Source of the DNA: Verrucomicrobiaceae bacterium UBA1938
GTDB taxonomy: Bacteria > Verrucomicrobiota > Verrucomicrobiia > Verrucomicrobiales > Verrucomicrobiaceae
Length of the DNA: 64,000 nt
NCBI GenBank assembly: GCA_002336895.1
Contig: DDFC01000010.1
Span: 478,242-542,241 of the forward strand
Direction: 5' to 3'
Within the stretch, counting starts at the first letter, position 1; the number at the start of each line of letters is the position of its first letter. Below the pieces are notes generated by a model. It was not told where the DNA came from. It saw nothing but the letters and a program-made list of their open reading frames with translations, and did no database searches. This document shows positions 1 through 8,226 of this stretch, piece by piece. A program made the translations under genes and the position numbers.

Positions 1-60
1 CAGCGCAAGTGCTTTGTATGCTTCTTTGTGGTGGGGTGTGGTATGATGATCAGCCTGCTC
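1..60 (-). promoter_or_regulatory. Upstream region of a family A gene lying off the left edge
   Basis: Reading leftwards, this stretch has the same order of elements as the region before the family A gene that starts at 46152: a TGGTAT half-site (39-44) and a GCAAG block (5-9), 29 bases apart. The start codon would lie left of base 1. The array therefore continues outside the window. Confidence 0.7.
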
Positions 61-106
61 TCCGTGCGCCTTGCGGATCTTCGCCACTTCACGCCCCGCC
101 CCGCAC

Positions 107-1066
107 TCATGGGTAGCTCACCAGCACGCGGTAAAATTTCCGGGTGGAGGCGGCGTCGGGATCGGTCACGGTGCGGGTCTGGCCGTTGTCCTGCACGGTG
201 GCGCCGGTCAGGGGCTGCCAGTTGTTCACGCCCAGGTCGGTGCTGTACTGCACGGTGTAGGTGCGGTCTGGCAGGCGCGGGCTGATGGTGATGGTGTGGG
301 AGCTGGTGGCTGCACCCACGGCGGTGACGAGCCTGGAGGCCGGGTCCGTGGGGTTCAGACCAGCGGTGTATTTAAAGAGATTGTTCTGCCCGGTGCCGGT
401 GGCGTCGGCAGTGGGGGCGGCCAGCGGATTGTTGGCGCCAAAGTACTGCAGCTGCCAGGAGTCGGGCAGGCCATCGCCCGCGTAGGCGCCGTAGTTGTCC
501 TGGATGGTGTCCAGCACCGTGAGCCCCAGCGTGGCGCTCAGTCCCAGGTAGCTGCCCTGCACGGTGGCCGCGCTGTCCTGACCCACGAGGCCCGCCGTGG
601 CCAGCCCGCTGCTGCTGATGCCCGTGAGCGGCCCTGCCTGCACGGCCCAGGAGATACCCGTGGCGGGCAGCGCCAGGGTGGTGCCGTCGTCCAGCAGGTG
701 CGCGGCGCTGAGCTGGCGTGTGCTGCTTTCACTGATGGTGGCGGGTGTGGCCGCCAGCTGCAGTGCGGTGATCTGGTAAAGCTGCCCCAGGTAGCCGCTG
801 CGCGCCGTGTAGGAGGCTGACACACTGACCATGCCGGTGATGCCGCCCGTGCTGCCAGCACTGCTGTAGCTGCTGCTGGTGGCAGGCGCGCCGCCGGCAT
901 CGGTGCTGTCCGTGGGCACGCTGTAGCTGGCGCTGCTGCGCGGCCCGGCATGCAGGTTCACCGCCAGCACCAGCAGGGCCAGGCTGACTGCGGAGGCTTT
1001 CAGCGGCGTGTGGTGCATGCGCCGGAGGAAGCCGGAGGCTTCAAAAGGGAAGGGGGCGTGTGTCAT
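107..1066 (-). CDS. Secreted protein with Ig-like segment and a Verrucomicrobia-type C-terminal module
   Basis: 319 residues. A hydrophobic signal segment (about residues 22-40, ending in LHA) shows export; an internal ATG at 1018 gives a shorter, more usual signal peptide. A Ser/Thr/Gly/Ala-rich region follows, then a segment resembling a bacterial Ig-like domain (about 105-185), then 'DGLPDSWQLQYFG' and 'NLFKYTAGLNP', a module I associate with secreted verrucomicrobial proteins, and a final beta-rich 70 residues ending in a FYRV motif. It starts 20 bp after the large surface protein encoded at 1087-4800, so the two are probably one transcript. No enzymatic motif is seen. A structural or surface role is an inference. 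Confidence 0.8.
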   Translation of the reverse strand: MTHAPFPFEASGFLRRMHHTPLKASAVSLALLVLAVNLHAGPRSSASYSVPTDSTDAGGAPATSSSYSSAGSTGGITGMVSVSASYTARSGYLGQLYQITALQLAATPATISESSTRQLSAAHLLDDGTTLALPATGISWAVQAGPLTGISSSGLATAGLVGQDSAATVQGSYLGLSATLGLTVLDTIQDNYGAYAGDGLPDSWQLQYFGANNPLAAPTADATGTGQNNLFKYTAGLNPTDPASRLVTAVGAATSSHTITISPRLPDRTYTVQYSTDLGVNNWQPLTGATVQDNGQTRTVTDPDAASTRKFYRVLVSYP

Positions 1067-1086
1067 GCCTGGGATTCTGTTTGGGG

Positions 1087-4000
1087 TTACAGCTTGCTCA
1101 CGTTTGCGCTGCCCGAGTTTGCCACCCAGATGCAGGCACCGTCAAAGCAGATGCCAAAGGGGCCTGTCCGCACCGAGTAGGTGCCTATGACGGTCCCGGT
1201 GCCTGCATTGAGCTTGGACACCGTGTTGTCGGTGCCATTTGTGACCCAGACGCATGCCCCGTCAAAGCAGAGGATGGAGGGGCCATTTCCCACATTGTAG
1301 GTGTTTATCACAGCTCCGGTGCTGGCGTTCAGCTTTGCCACAGCATTGCTTCCTTGGTTGGCCACCCAGATGCTGGAGCCATCAAAGCAGAGGCCGGTGG
1401 GAAACGCTCCCCCGGTAGTATAAGTGGCAGTGACGGTTCCGGTGGTGGGGCTGATCTTGCTAGCGGTGCCGCTGGTCTGGTTGGCCACCCAGACGTTGGT
1501 CCCGTCAAAGCAGATGCCACGGGGATTGACGCCCACCGAGATCGTGTTGACCACGATCCCGCTGCCTGCGCTGATTCTGGACACGGTGTTGCTGCCGGAG
1601 TTGGCCACCCAGATGCTGCTGCCGTCGAAACACAGGGCCACCGGCTGGGTGCCCACTGTGTATGTGCCTACGACGGCCCCGTTGCTGGCATTGAGTTTTG
1701 TCACGGTGCCAGCGCCTTGGTTGGCCACCCAGATGCTGGAGCCGTCAAAGCAGATGCCATTGGGAACGGACCCCACTGTGTAGGTGCCGAGCACGGCTCC
1801 GGTGCTGGCATCCAGCTTTGTCACGGTGCCGCTGCCGGCGTTGGCCACCCAGATGCTGGAGCCGTCAAAGCAGATGCCAGCGGGAGAGGTGCCCGCGCTG
1901 AAGGTGTTGTTGTCCTGCGCCACGCCCCACTTCAGCAGCGCGATCTGCTTCAGATTCGGCGCGGGGGCTGCATTCAGACCGGTGATGCCTGATCCATCTC
2001 CCACAAAGGCCGGCGCTGTGACGGTGCCGGTAAAGGTGGGCGAGGCCGTGGGCGCCTTGGCCGCCACGTTGCCATCCAGCTTGTTGATCGCCGTGAGGAT
2101 GGAATCCGCTGCCGTGATGGTGCCTGCGCCTGAGCTGAATCCGGTGAGCGTCTTGCCGGTGACGGTGGTCGCCGCAATGGCCGTGGCGCCCTGCGTGCCG
2201 GTCACGTCTCCGGAGAGAGAGCCGGTGAAGCTGCCTGCGGTGGTGGCGCTGGTGGCCGTCGTGGCGGTGGAGGCATTACCGGTCACATTCCCTGTCAGGT
2301 TTCCGCTGAAGGTGCCCGTGGTGGTGCCTGCCAGCGTCAGCCCGCTGGCCAGCTGCGTGCTGCCCACGGCGCCGCTGACGATCTGCGTGCTCGTCACGCT
2401 GCCCGCAGCCAGGCTGGTGGAGGTGATGCCTGTGAGCCCGGAGCCATTCCCATGCACCACACCCACGAGGTATGTGTCTGTATGCGTGGTGCTGTCTCCG
2501 ATGCGGATGATGTTTGACTCTCCGTCCACACCCTGATGGCCGATGTAGATGTTGCCGCTGCCGGTGATGAGATTCTGCCCAGCACGCTTGCCCAGGGCGA
2601 TGTTCAGCGATCCGGTGGTGATGTTTGTGAGCGCCTGCCAGCCGATGCCGGTGTTTCCCTGGCCGGTGGTGTCTGAATACAGGGCCAGATAACCGGTCGC
2701 GGTATTGGTGCTGGCCGTGCTGTTTTGCAGCGCGTAGGCACCCACGGCGGTGTTCTGGTTGCCGGTGACGTTGTTCGTCAGCGCGTCCCAGCCAAAGGCG
2801 GTGTTGTAGGAGCCGGAGGTGTTAAACTGCAGCGCCTCGTAGCCGCTGGCGGTGTTGTTGACACCCACGTCGTTGCTGGCCAGCGCGTAGGCTCCGTTGG
2901 CGGTGTTTTGATTGCCGGTGGAGTCCAGCGCCAGCGCCTGAAAGCCCGTGGCCGTGTTTTCCACGCCAGTCGTGGTCACCGCCAGCGCTCCGCTGCCGAC
3001 GGCCACGTTTTTGCGCCCAGTGGTCAGCGCGGCCAGCGTGCTGGCACCCACGGCCACGTTGTCTCCGCCTGTCAGGGCAAAGTTTCCTGCACTCAGACCG
3101 GCAAAGAAGTTATTCGTGCCATAGGTGCTGACGAGGCTGCTGCCGCCCTGGGAGATGACTCCCACCGTGGCGCTGCTGGTGGCAGGCAGGCTGAGGCCTC
3201 CGGCCACGGTCACGGTCCCGGCGCTGAAGTTTCCGCTGGCATCGCGCTTCACGATCGTGCTCACCGTGGCGGCGCTGGTGGCTGCATTGGCCAGCAGCTC
3301 GGCATTGTGTACATTGGCCGCTGTCGAGCCGCCCACTTTGGCGACCACCGTGGCCGCCTGCGTGCCCGTCACATCTCCCGCGAGGGAGCCGGTGAAGCTC
3401 GTGGCGCTGGTGGCGGTGGAGGCATTACCGGTCACATTTCCCGTGAGGTTTCCGCTGAAGGTGCCCGTGGTCGTGCCGCCCAGAGTCAGCCCGCTGGCCA
3501 GCTGTGTGCTGCCCACCGCACCCGTAGCGATGTCGCTGCTGCCCACCGCGCCGGTGGCGATCTGCGTGCTCGTCACACTGCCAGCAGCCAGGCTGGTGGC
3601 GGTGATGCCCGTCAGTCCCGATCCATTCCCATGGATCACGCCCGTGAGGTAGGTGTCCGTCTGCGTGGTGCCGTCTCCGATGCGGATGATGGCGGACTCT
3701 CCCGCCACACCGGCGTGGCCGATGTGGATGTTGTTGCTGCCGGTGGTGAGGTTCTGCCCGGCGCGGCTGCCCAGCGCGATGTTGCTCCCGCCAGTGGTGT
3801 TGCCAGAGAGCGCCTGCCAGCCGTAGGCGGTGTTTGAGCTGCCCGTGGTGGTGGCTATCAGCGCCTGGTAGCCGGAGGCGGTGTTGTTGCTGGAGGTGGC
3901 GTTTTGCAGGGCGTAAGATCCCACCGCCACGTTCTGGCTGCCGGTCACATTGTAGTTCAGCGCGTCAAAGCCAAAGGCAGCGTTGTTGCCGCCCGTGGTG

Positions 4001-4800
4001 TTGAGCTGCAGCGTCTCGTAGCCGCTGGCGGTGTTGTAGTTTCCGGTGGTGTTGCTGCTCAGGGAGTAGGTGCCGCTGGCGGTGTTTTTGATGCCGGAGG
4101 TGTTGGCCGTCAGCACCAGGTAGCCCACGGCCGTGTTCTGGGTGCCGTCGGCATTGGCCGTCAGCGCCCCGCTGCCGATGGCGGTGTTCTTGTGCCCGGA
4201 GGTCAGGGCGGGGAGCGTGTTGGGGCCGTAGGACACATTGTCATAGCCGGTCTGCGTGAAGTTGCCCGCTCCCGCGCCTGCAAAGAGGCTGTCTGAGCCG
4301 TAGGTGTGCAGCAGGCTGGTTCCGTTTTGCAGCAGGGTGCCGCTGCTGCTGCTCGTGGTGGTGGGCAGGTTCACGCCCGCCGCCATCATCGCATACCCCA
4401 CCGCCGAGATGCGCTGGTCCGGCGTCAGCATTTGAGAGCCGTTCACGCCGTCATTGAACCACACACGCAGGCGCACATCCGCATTGGTAAAGACGCCCGG
4501 GGGCACCGCCGTCATGTTGGCCAGCGTGGTGTCTCCCAGCTGCACGGAGTAGAGGCCCTTGCTCACCGTCAGGCTCACGGCTGCGGTGGGCTCGCTGCCG
4601 GCGGTGCTGCTGCCGTCATTGCTCCAGTAGGTGGTGCTGCCGGTGGCATTGACGAGCGCAAATTTGAAAAAGCCCGTGCCGTCAAAGTTCGTGGTCCCCA
4701 CGGCCACGCGGCCCTGGTAGTTGATCAGCTGGGGCACCTGGGCTGGCAGCGTGGTGGCGAGAAGCAGCAGGGCCAGGCTGGATACAAGGAATGTGCGCAT
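1087..4800 (-). CDS. Large exported surface protein: YadA-head-like repeats, stalk, seven-bladed propeller
   Basis: 1237 residues from the ATG at 4800, chosen because MRTFLVSSLALLLLATTLPAQ is a clean signal peptide; the frame stays open to 4869. After an 'LINYQGR' domain come two long blocks of 14-residue repeats (NTAxGxxAL, like YadA head repeats). Each block ends in an 'IxIGHxG…IRIGD…TDTYLxGVIHGNGSGLTGI'-type segment and a low-complexity SGNLTGNVTGNAS stretch. The last 300 residues are seven copies of 'GICFDGSSIWVANxGSGTVTKLxAxTGxVxxTYxVG', a YncE/NHL-type propeller. This looks like an adhesin or fibre whose tip or base is a propeller. The two YadA blocks are internal duplicates. The downstream partner starts 20 bp later. 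Confidence 0.88.
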   Translation of the reverse strand: MRTFLVSSLALLLLATTLPAQVPQLINYQGRVAVGTTNFDGTGFFKFALVNATGSTTYWSNDGSSTAGSEPTAAVSLTVSKGLYSVQLGDTTLANMTAVPPGVFTNADVRLRVWFNDGVNGSQMLTPDQRISAVGYAMMAAGVNLPTTTSSSSGTLLQNGTSLLHTYGSDSLFAGAGAGNFTQTGYDNVSYGPNTLPALTSGHKNTAIGSGALTANADGTQNTAVGYLVLTANTSGIKNTASGTYSLSSNTTGNYNTASGYETLQLNTTGGNNAAFGFDALNYNVTGSQNVAVGSYALQNATSSNNTASGYQALIATTTGSSNTAYGWQALSGNTTGGSNIALGSRAGQNLTTGSNNIHIGHAGVAGESAIIRIGDGTTQTDTYLTGVIHGNGSGLTGITATSLAAGSVTSTQIATGAVGSSDIATGAVGSTQLASGLTLGGTTTGTFSGNLTGNVTGNASTATSATSFTGSLAGDVTGTQAATVVAKVGGSTAANVHNAELLANAATSAATVSTIVKRDASGNFSAGTVTVAGGLSLPATSSATVGVISQGGSSLVSTYGTNNFFAGLSAGNFALTGGDNVAVGASTLAALTTGRKNVAVGSGALAVTTTGVENTATGFQALALDSTGNQNTANGAYALASNDVGVNNTASGYEALQFNTSGSYNTAFGWDALTNNVTGNQNTAVGAYALQNSTASTNTATGYLALYSDTTGQGNTGIGWQALTNITTGSLNIALGKRAGQNLITGSGNIYIGHQGVDGESNIIRIGDSTTHTDTYLVGVVHGNGSGLTGITSTSLAAGSVTSTQIVSGAVGSTQLASGLTLAGTTTGTFSGNLTGNVTGNASTATTATSATTAGSFTGSLSGDVTGTQGATAIAATTVTGKTLTGFSSGAGTITAADSILTAINKLDGNVAAKAPTASPTFTGTVTAPAFVGDGSGITGLNAAPAPNLKQIALLKWGVAQDNNTFSAGTSPAGICFDGSSIWVANAGSGTVTKLDASTGAVLGTYTVGSVPNGICFDGSSIWVANQGAGTVTKLNASNGAVVGTYTVGTQPVALCFDGSSIWVANSGSNTVSRISAGSGIVVNTISVGVNPRGICFDGTNVWVANQTSGTASKISPTTGTVTATYTTGGAFPTGLCFDGSSIWVANQGSNAVAKLNASTGAVINTYNVGNGPSILCFDGACVWVTNGTDNTVSKLNAGTGTVIGTYSVRTGPFGICFDGACIWVANSGSANVSKL

Positions 4801-5016
4801 GAGGGTTTGGCGGATGGAGGTGGCTGGCTCAGGCGCAAGTATCGTCTCTCCGCTGCGGCGGTACATCATTGCACTGACGCACGCTGGATAGATCCGGTAA
4901 ATGTCCTAGGCTATATATAGTGCCGGATTTAGCCCCGCTCCGGCGCGTCTGTCCAACTCAGAATTTTCCAAAATCAGCGGAAAGGTACGCCGTGCGCGTG
5001 CGTTGCGCACCGCCCT
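4801..5016. other. Intergenic, upstream of the surface protein
   Basis: No gene is seen. A short AT-rich palindrome (CTATATATAG, 4911-4920) stands out from the GC-rich surroundings and may be part of the promoter of the surface-protein gene, but no full promoter could be assigned. Confidence 0.35.
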
Positions 5017-5244
5017 TCATACCAGCGGTAAAGGCACCCCCGCGCCGCAGAAGTCATCTCCAGGGTGGAATGCCGGATGGCCGACCATGCCGCCATGCGC
5101 AACACGGGCGTGAATGACATCAACTGCCGCAAAGAGGCATCCTGGCACCTGCGGCGGGCGCAATGTCTGCCGCCCGGCCCGTGTGCCCCACGGAGTGCGT
5201 GGTGTGAAGAAAAGGTGGCCGGGCCTGGGTGAGTTCGGTTTCAT
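5017..5244 (-). CDS. Family N leader protein, very short (75 aa)
   Basis: Begins MKPNSPRPGHLFFTPRTPWG, the family N leader (one substitution in the first residues), but the tail after residue 24 has no resemblance to other members. It is Pro/Gly/Val-rich and ends after 75 residues, so the body is probably lost or frameshifted. The conserved upstream block (CTGCAAA, CCCAGGGAG) and the palindromic element at 5299-5323 are intact, so it is probably still transcribed. Its downstream neighbour is the surface protein rather than a TPR gene, a break in the usual pairing. Confidence 0.55.
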   Translation of the reverse strand: MKPNSPRPGHLFFTPRTPWGTRAGRQTLRPPQVPGCLFAAVDVIHARVAHGGMVGHPAFHPGDDFCGAGVPLPLV

Positions 5245-5298
5245 GCCGGAACTCCCTGGGACGACATTTCAGACTGCAAATCATTTCATCATGAAAAA

Positions 5299-5323
5299 TG
5301 GTAGTGGGTGCTTTAAACTACCA
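5299..5323. promoter_or_regulatory. Palindromic operator-like element before 5244
   Basis: TGGTAG … CTACCA outer arms, 25 bp end to end, 18 bases from the GCAAA block. It is nearly identical to the element at 16392-16416. Confidence 0.6.
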
Positions 5324-5369
5324 TCAAAAGAGGGCAGTCGGCGGAATTTGAAACCTGAAACCCTTAGCC

Positions 5370-7313
5370 TCACGCCCCTGGCGCTTTCTTCGTCAGCTCA
5401 TCCACCAGCTTTTGTGCCGCCTGGGTTTTGGGGTCTTCTGCGCCCAGCGCTTTCTGGCGGCCTGTCAGAGCGCGCCGGGCGTAGGGCAGTGCATCGGCGG
5501 GCTTTTCCAGAGCGGCCAGGCTTAGCGCCAGGTAATAGCAGGCGCTCAGGGTTTCCGGGTGCTGAGGGCCCTTTGCCTTCTCCTCTGCGGCTAGCAAGCG
5601 GCGTGACTCTTCTGCGGCCTCCTGCGGGCGCTGCAGCTTTTGCAGCGCTGCGGCCAGCTGGCTGCGTGCCCAGAGGGTCTCCTGGTGCCCGGCACCATGC
5701 ACGCGCTCCAGCACTGGCAGCACGGCGCGCAGCTCCTTCTCCGCCTCAGCGTGCTTGTCCTGATGTGCCAGGGCTTCCGCCAGATCCAGCCGCGAGTAGA
5801 GCGTATCCGCATGCTCGGCCCCGAGGGCTCGTGTCTGGCTGGTGATGAGGCCGCGCCACACCTGCTCGGCGGCGGCGTGCTGCTGCTGCGCAGCCAGCGC
5901 CCTGGCCAGACTGCGCCGTGTGCTGCGGGTGCTCTCGGCATCTGGGCCGTGGAGGCGCTCCTGCACGGCCAGTGTGGCGCGGTACTCCTTCACAGCTTCA
6001 TCCCACTTCTGCTGATGTGACAGGGCGTCTGCAAAGAGGCTGCGGATGCGCAGCGTCTCCGCATCCTCCGTGCCTAGCACATGCTCGGCGGCAGGCAGCA
6101 GGCGGCGGTATTGCGGCTCTGCCTCCGCGTACCGGCCCTGGTAGCACAGGGCTGCCAGCAGCTCCGACTCGCACATCAGCGTCACACTGTCCTGTGCGCC
6201 CAAAACCTTGGCCATCACCGGCAGCAGCGGGCGCAGCAGCTTCTCCGACTCCGGCTCAAGGTCCTGCGCGCTGAGGGCTCTGGCCAGCAGCAGGCGGGAT
6301 TTCAAGGTGCTGCGGTCTTCATCCTCGGCAGGTGCGGTGTCCAGAGGCAGCGCGGCGCGCAGCTCCTTCTCCGCCTCGGAATGGCGGCCCTGCTGCACCA
6401 GCACCTGGGCCAGGCCGCAGCGCGCATCCTGCAGCAGCTGGCCCAGAGGCTGCGGAGCGCTGCCCGGTGGGATGCCTGCCGCCACCTGCCGGAACTCGCG
6501 CGCTGCTTCGTCCAGCTTTTTTTGATCCGCCAAAAGCAGCGCGAAATCCAGCCGGGCACGCAGTACCTGCGGGCTATCCGCCCCGCGCACACGTGCGTAG
6601 GGAGGCAACAGCTGGCGATAGTCCGCCTCCGCCTCGTCCCGACTGCCTGTGGTGGACAAAAGATCGGCCAGCTGGGCGCGCACATCCAGCGTGGTGGCAT
6701 CCTCTGCGCCCAGAGCGCTCGTGCACACGGGTAGCAGAGTGCGGCATTCTTTCAGCGCCTCCTCATGACGGTCCAGGTGATTGAGTTCCAGCACGTAGTT
6801 CAGGCGGATCACCAGAGTGCGGCGCTTTTCCGGGCCGAGCACGCGCTGCAGATCAGGGATGAGGCTGCTGCGGTACTCATCCGCCGCCTCCTGATGCCGG
6901 CCCTGCGCCGCAAGGCAGTAGAGCCGCTTGATCCGGCAGCCCAGCGTCTCTGCATGCTCAGCGCCAAGCACGCGCGTAAATTCCGGGATGAGCACACGCA
7001 GCTCCTCGGCAGCCTCGGCATTCTGGCCCTGGTCCACCCAGGCGCTGGCCAGCAGATAGCGTGCGCGCAGTGTCTCCTGGTGCTCCGCTCCCCGTCTCAG
7101 CGTCAGCTCCGCCACCAAGGCTCGTGCGGCTCGGGCGGCCTCATCTGGCCGGCCCGCTCTCAGCAGGTCCCGGATGTCGTCCGCGGCCTTCTCGTCCGCA
7201 GCCAGAGCCGTATCATCTGCCTTGGCCGGCTGCTTATCTTTGCCGGCCTGCGCCGCATGCAGTCCGCCTGCGCCAAGGGTCGAAAAAAGCAGTGCGGCAA
7301 GAAGGGGTCTCAT
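5370..7313 (-). CDS. Secreted TPR-repeat protein (T1)
   Basis: 647 residues with a cleavable signal peptide (MRPLLAALLFSTLGAGGLHA). The mature part is about 13 tandem 42-residue TPRs of kinesin-light-chain type, recognisable by 'LGAExxxTLxxR' between helix pairs. The final repeat ends in the family's usual 'YARRALxG…LVDELTKK'. No catalytic domain is present, so a protein-binding scaffold in the periplasm or outside is the likely role. Its own promoter lies at 7344-7372, and no Shine-Dalgarno sequence is visible. It follows the family N gene 7434-8051 by 120 bp. Confidence 0.9.
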   Translation of the reverse strand: MRPLLAALLFSTLGAGGLHAAQAGKDKQPAKADDTALAADEKAADDIRDLLRAGRPDEAARAARALVAELTLRRGAEHQETLRARYLLASAWVDQGQNAEAAEELRVLIPEFTRVLGAEHAETLGCRIKRLYCLAAQGRHQEAADEYRSSLIPDLQRVLGPEKRRTLVIRLNYVLELNHLDRHEEALKECRTLLPVCTSALGAEDATTLDVRAQLADLLSTTGSRDEAEADYRQLLPPYARVRGADSPQVLRARLDFALLLADQKKLDEAAREFRQVAAGIPPGSAPQPLGQLLQDARCGLAQVLVQQGRHSEAEKELRAALPLDTAPAEDEDRSTLKSRLLLARALSAQDLEPESEKLLRPLLPVMAKVLGAQDSVTLMCESELLAALCYQGRYAEAEPQYRRLLPAAEHVLGTEDAETLRIRSLFADALSHQQKWDEAVKEYRATLAVQERLHGPDAESTRSTRRSLARALAAQQQHAAAEQVWRGLITSQTRALGAEHADTLYSRLDLAEALAHQDKHAEAEKELRAVLPVLERVHGAGHQETLWARSQLAAALQKLQRPQEAAEESRRLLAAEEKAKGPQHPETLSACYYLALSLAALEKPADALPYARRALTGRQKALGAEDPKTQAAQKLVDELTKKAPGA

Positions 7314-7343
7314 GATCAGCGGTGCGGTTGGTTAAACAGAAAG

Positions 7344-7372
7344 ATTAAAAGCGCGGACGAGCTCATGCGCAA
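7344..7372 (-). promoter_or_regulatory. Sigma70-like promoter of T1
   Basis: TTGCGC, 17-base spacer, TTTAAT, reading leftwards, 31 bp before the ATG. It belongs to the conserved TPR-gene promoter set. Confidence 0.65.
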
Positions 7373-7433
7373 GCCAAGAGCGCAGAAGGCCCGGGGACCC
7401 ATGCGCCTGCGTCGCTGCCGGGCTGCGGCGTGC

Positions 7434-8051
7434 TCACTCCTGCTTTCGCGGGTAGTCCTCCGGGTCCTGATTGAGAGGAGGCACTCTTTTGTCGATGACC
7501 TTCAAAGGTTTGCCACTGGGCTTTTTGGTGGGCGGAGGTTTGCCGCGCGGGATGTAGTCGGTGGGGCCTGTGTACATGGACCTGGGCAGGGACACACCTG
7601 CTTCACCTTCGATGGATCCTTCCTTGAATCTCCCGTCTGCCTCTCCGCTGATGGCTCCCTCCACATGCGTCTCCGGCTCGTCTTTCCCGAAAGTCACGGG
7701 ATCTGCCTGGCGCCACTGCTGCTGGGTGGATGCCAGCGGTCCCTGCGTGGCGAGCTGCTGCGCGGTCGGGGAAGTGGGCTGTGGAACCGGCTGCGGATGG
7801 TAGGGCTGCAGATTGGAGTGCGGCACCTTCCACACGCTGCTGTCAGTCTTCTCAGGCTGGCCGCCCGCTCCCGTCAGCTGGTTCGGAGCCATCTGCCCTC
7901 CCAGGCCCTGCATCTCCTTGGAGGTGGGATCAGGCTTCCTGTCCTCCGAAGCCCGCTGGTGGTGGCGGAAAGACTGCTGCCCGGCGCGTGTGCCCCAGGG
8001 AGTGCGTGGTGTGAAGAAGAGGTATCCGGGTTTTTTCGAGTTCGGGTTCAT
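7434..8051 (-). CDS. Family N leader protein, 205 aa
   Basis: Begins with the family N leader (MNPNSKKPGYLFFTPRTPWG, then TRAGQQS and ASED). A middle module (about residues 40-75, QGLGGQMAPNQLTG … KTDSS) is nearly identical to that of the protein at 15556-16338. The remainder, Pro/Gln/Lys-rich and then acidic, is unique. It has no signal peptide, membrane segment or known catalytic motif. The start is fixed by CCCAAGGAG eight bases before ATG. It is paired with secreted TPR protein T1 downstream. By analogy with family A it may be an exported effector or cargo, but I do not recognise an activity. Confidence 0.82.
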   Translation of the reverse strand: MNPNSKKPGYLFFTPRTPWGTRAGQQSFRHHQRASEDRKPDPTSKEMQGLGGQMAPNQLTGAGGQPEKTDSSVWKVPHSNLQPYHPQPVPQPTSPTAQQLATQGPLASTQQQWRQADPVTFGKDEPETHVEGAISGEADGRFKEGSIEGEAGVSLPRSMYTGPTDYIPRGKPPPTKKPSGKPLKVIDKRVPPLNQDPEDYPRKQE

Positions 8052-8105
8052 GCCAGAACTCCTTGGGACGGTTTTTCAGAGTGCAAGTGATTGGATGAAA
8101 AAATC

Positions 8106-8128
8106 GCATGAGATACCCAAAGATACCA
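8106..8128. promoter_or_regulatory. Operator-like element before 8051
   Basis: Degenerate form: GCAT, ATACC (8113-8117) and ATACCA (8123-8128), at the usual distance from the GCAAG block. It is near-identical to the copy at 21324-21347. Confidence 0.5.
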
Positions 8129-8226
8129 TCTCATCCTATGGACGGGAACGCCGGTGCCTGCAGCGGTGCAGCTCCGCCCGTGCGAAGCTTGAAACTTTGA
8201 ACCTTAAACTTGGAGCATCCCGCGCA

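Noticed and set aside
1087..4800. CRISPR-like or satellite array
   Set aside because: The regular repeats are in frame and encode YadA-like head repeats and propeller blades with codon-level variation.
5244..5300. Sigma54 promoter reading of the CTTGC block before the leader genes
   Set aside because: TTGC would suit a -12 box, but no GG is found ten bases upstream in the copies examined (8051, 16338, 46152).
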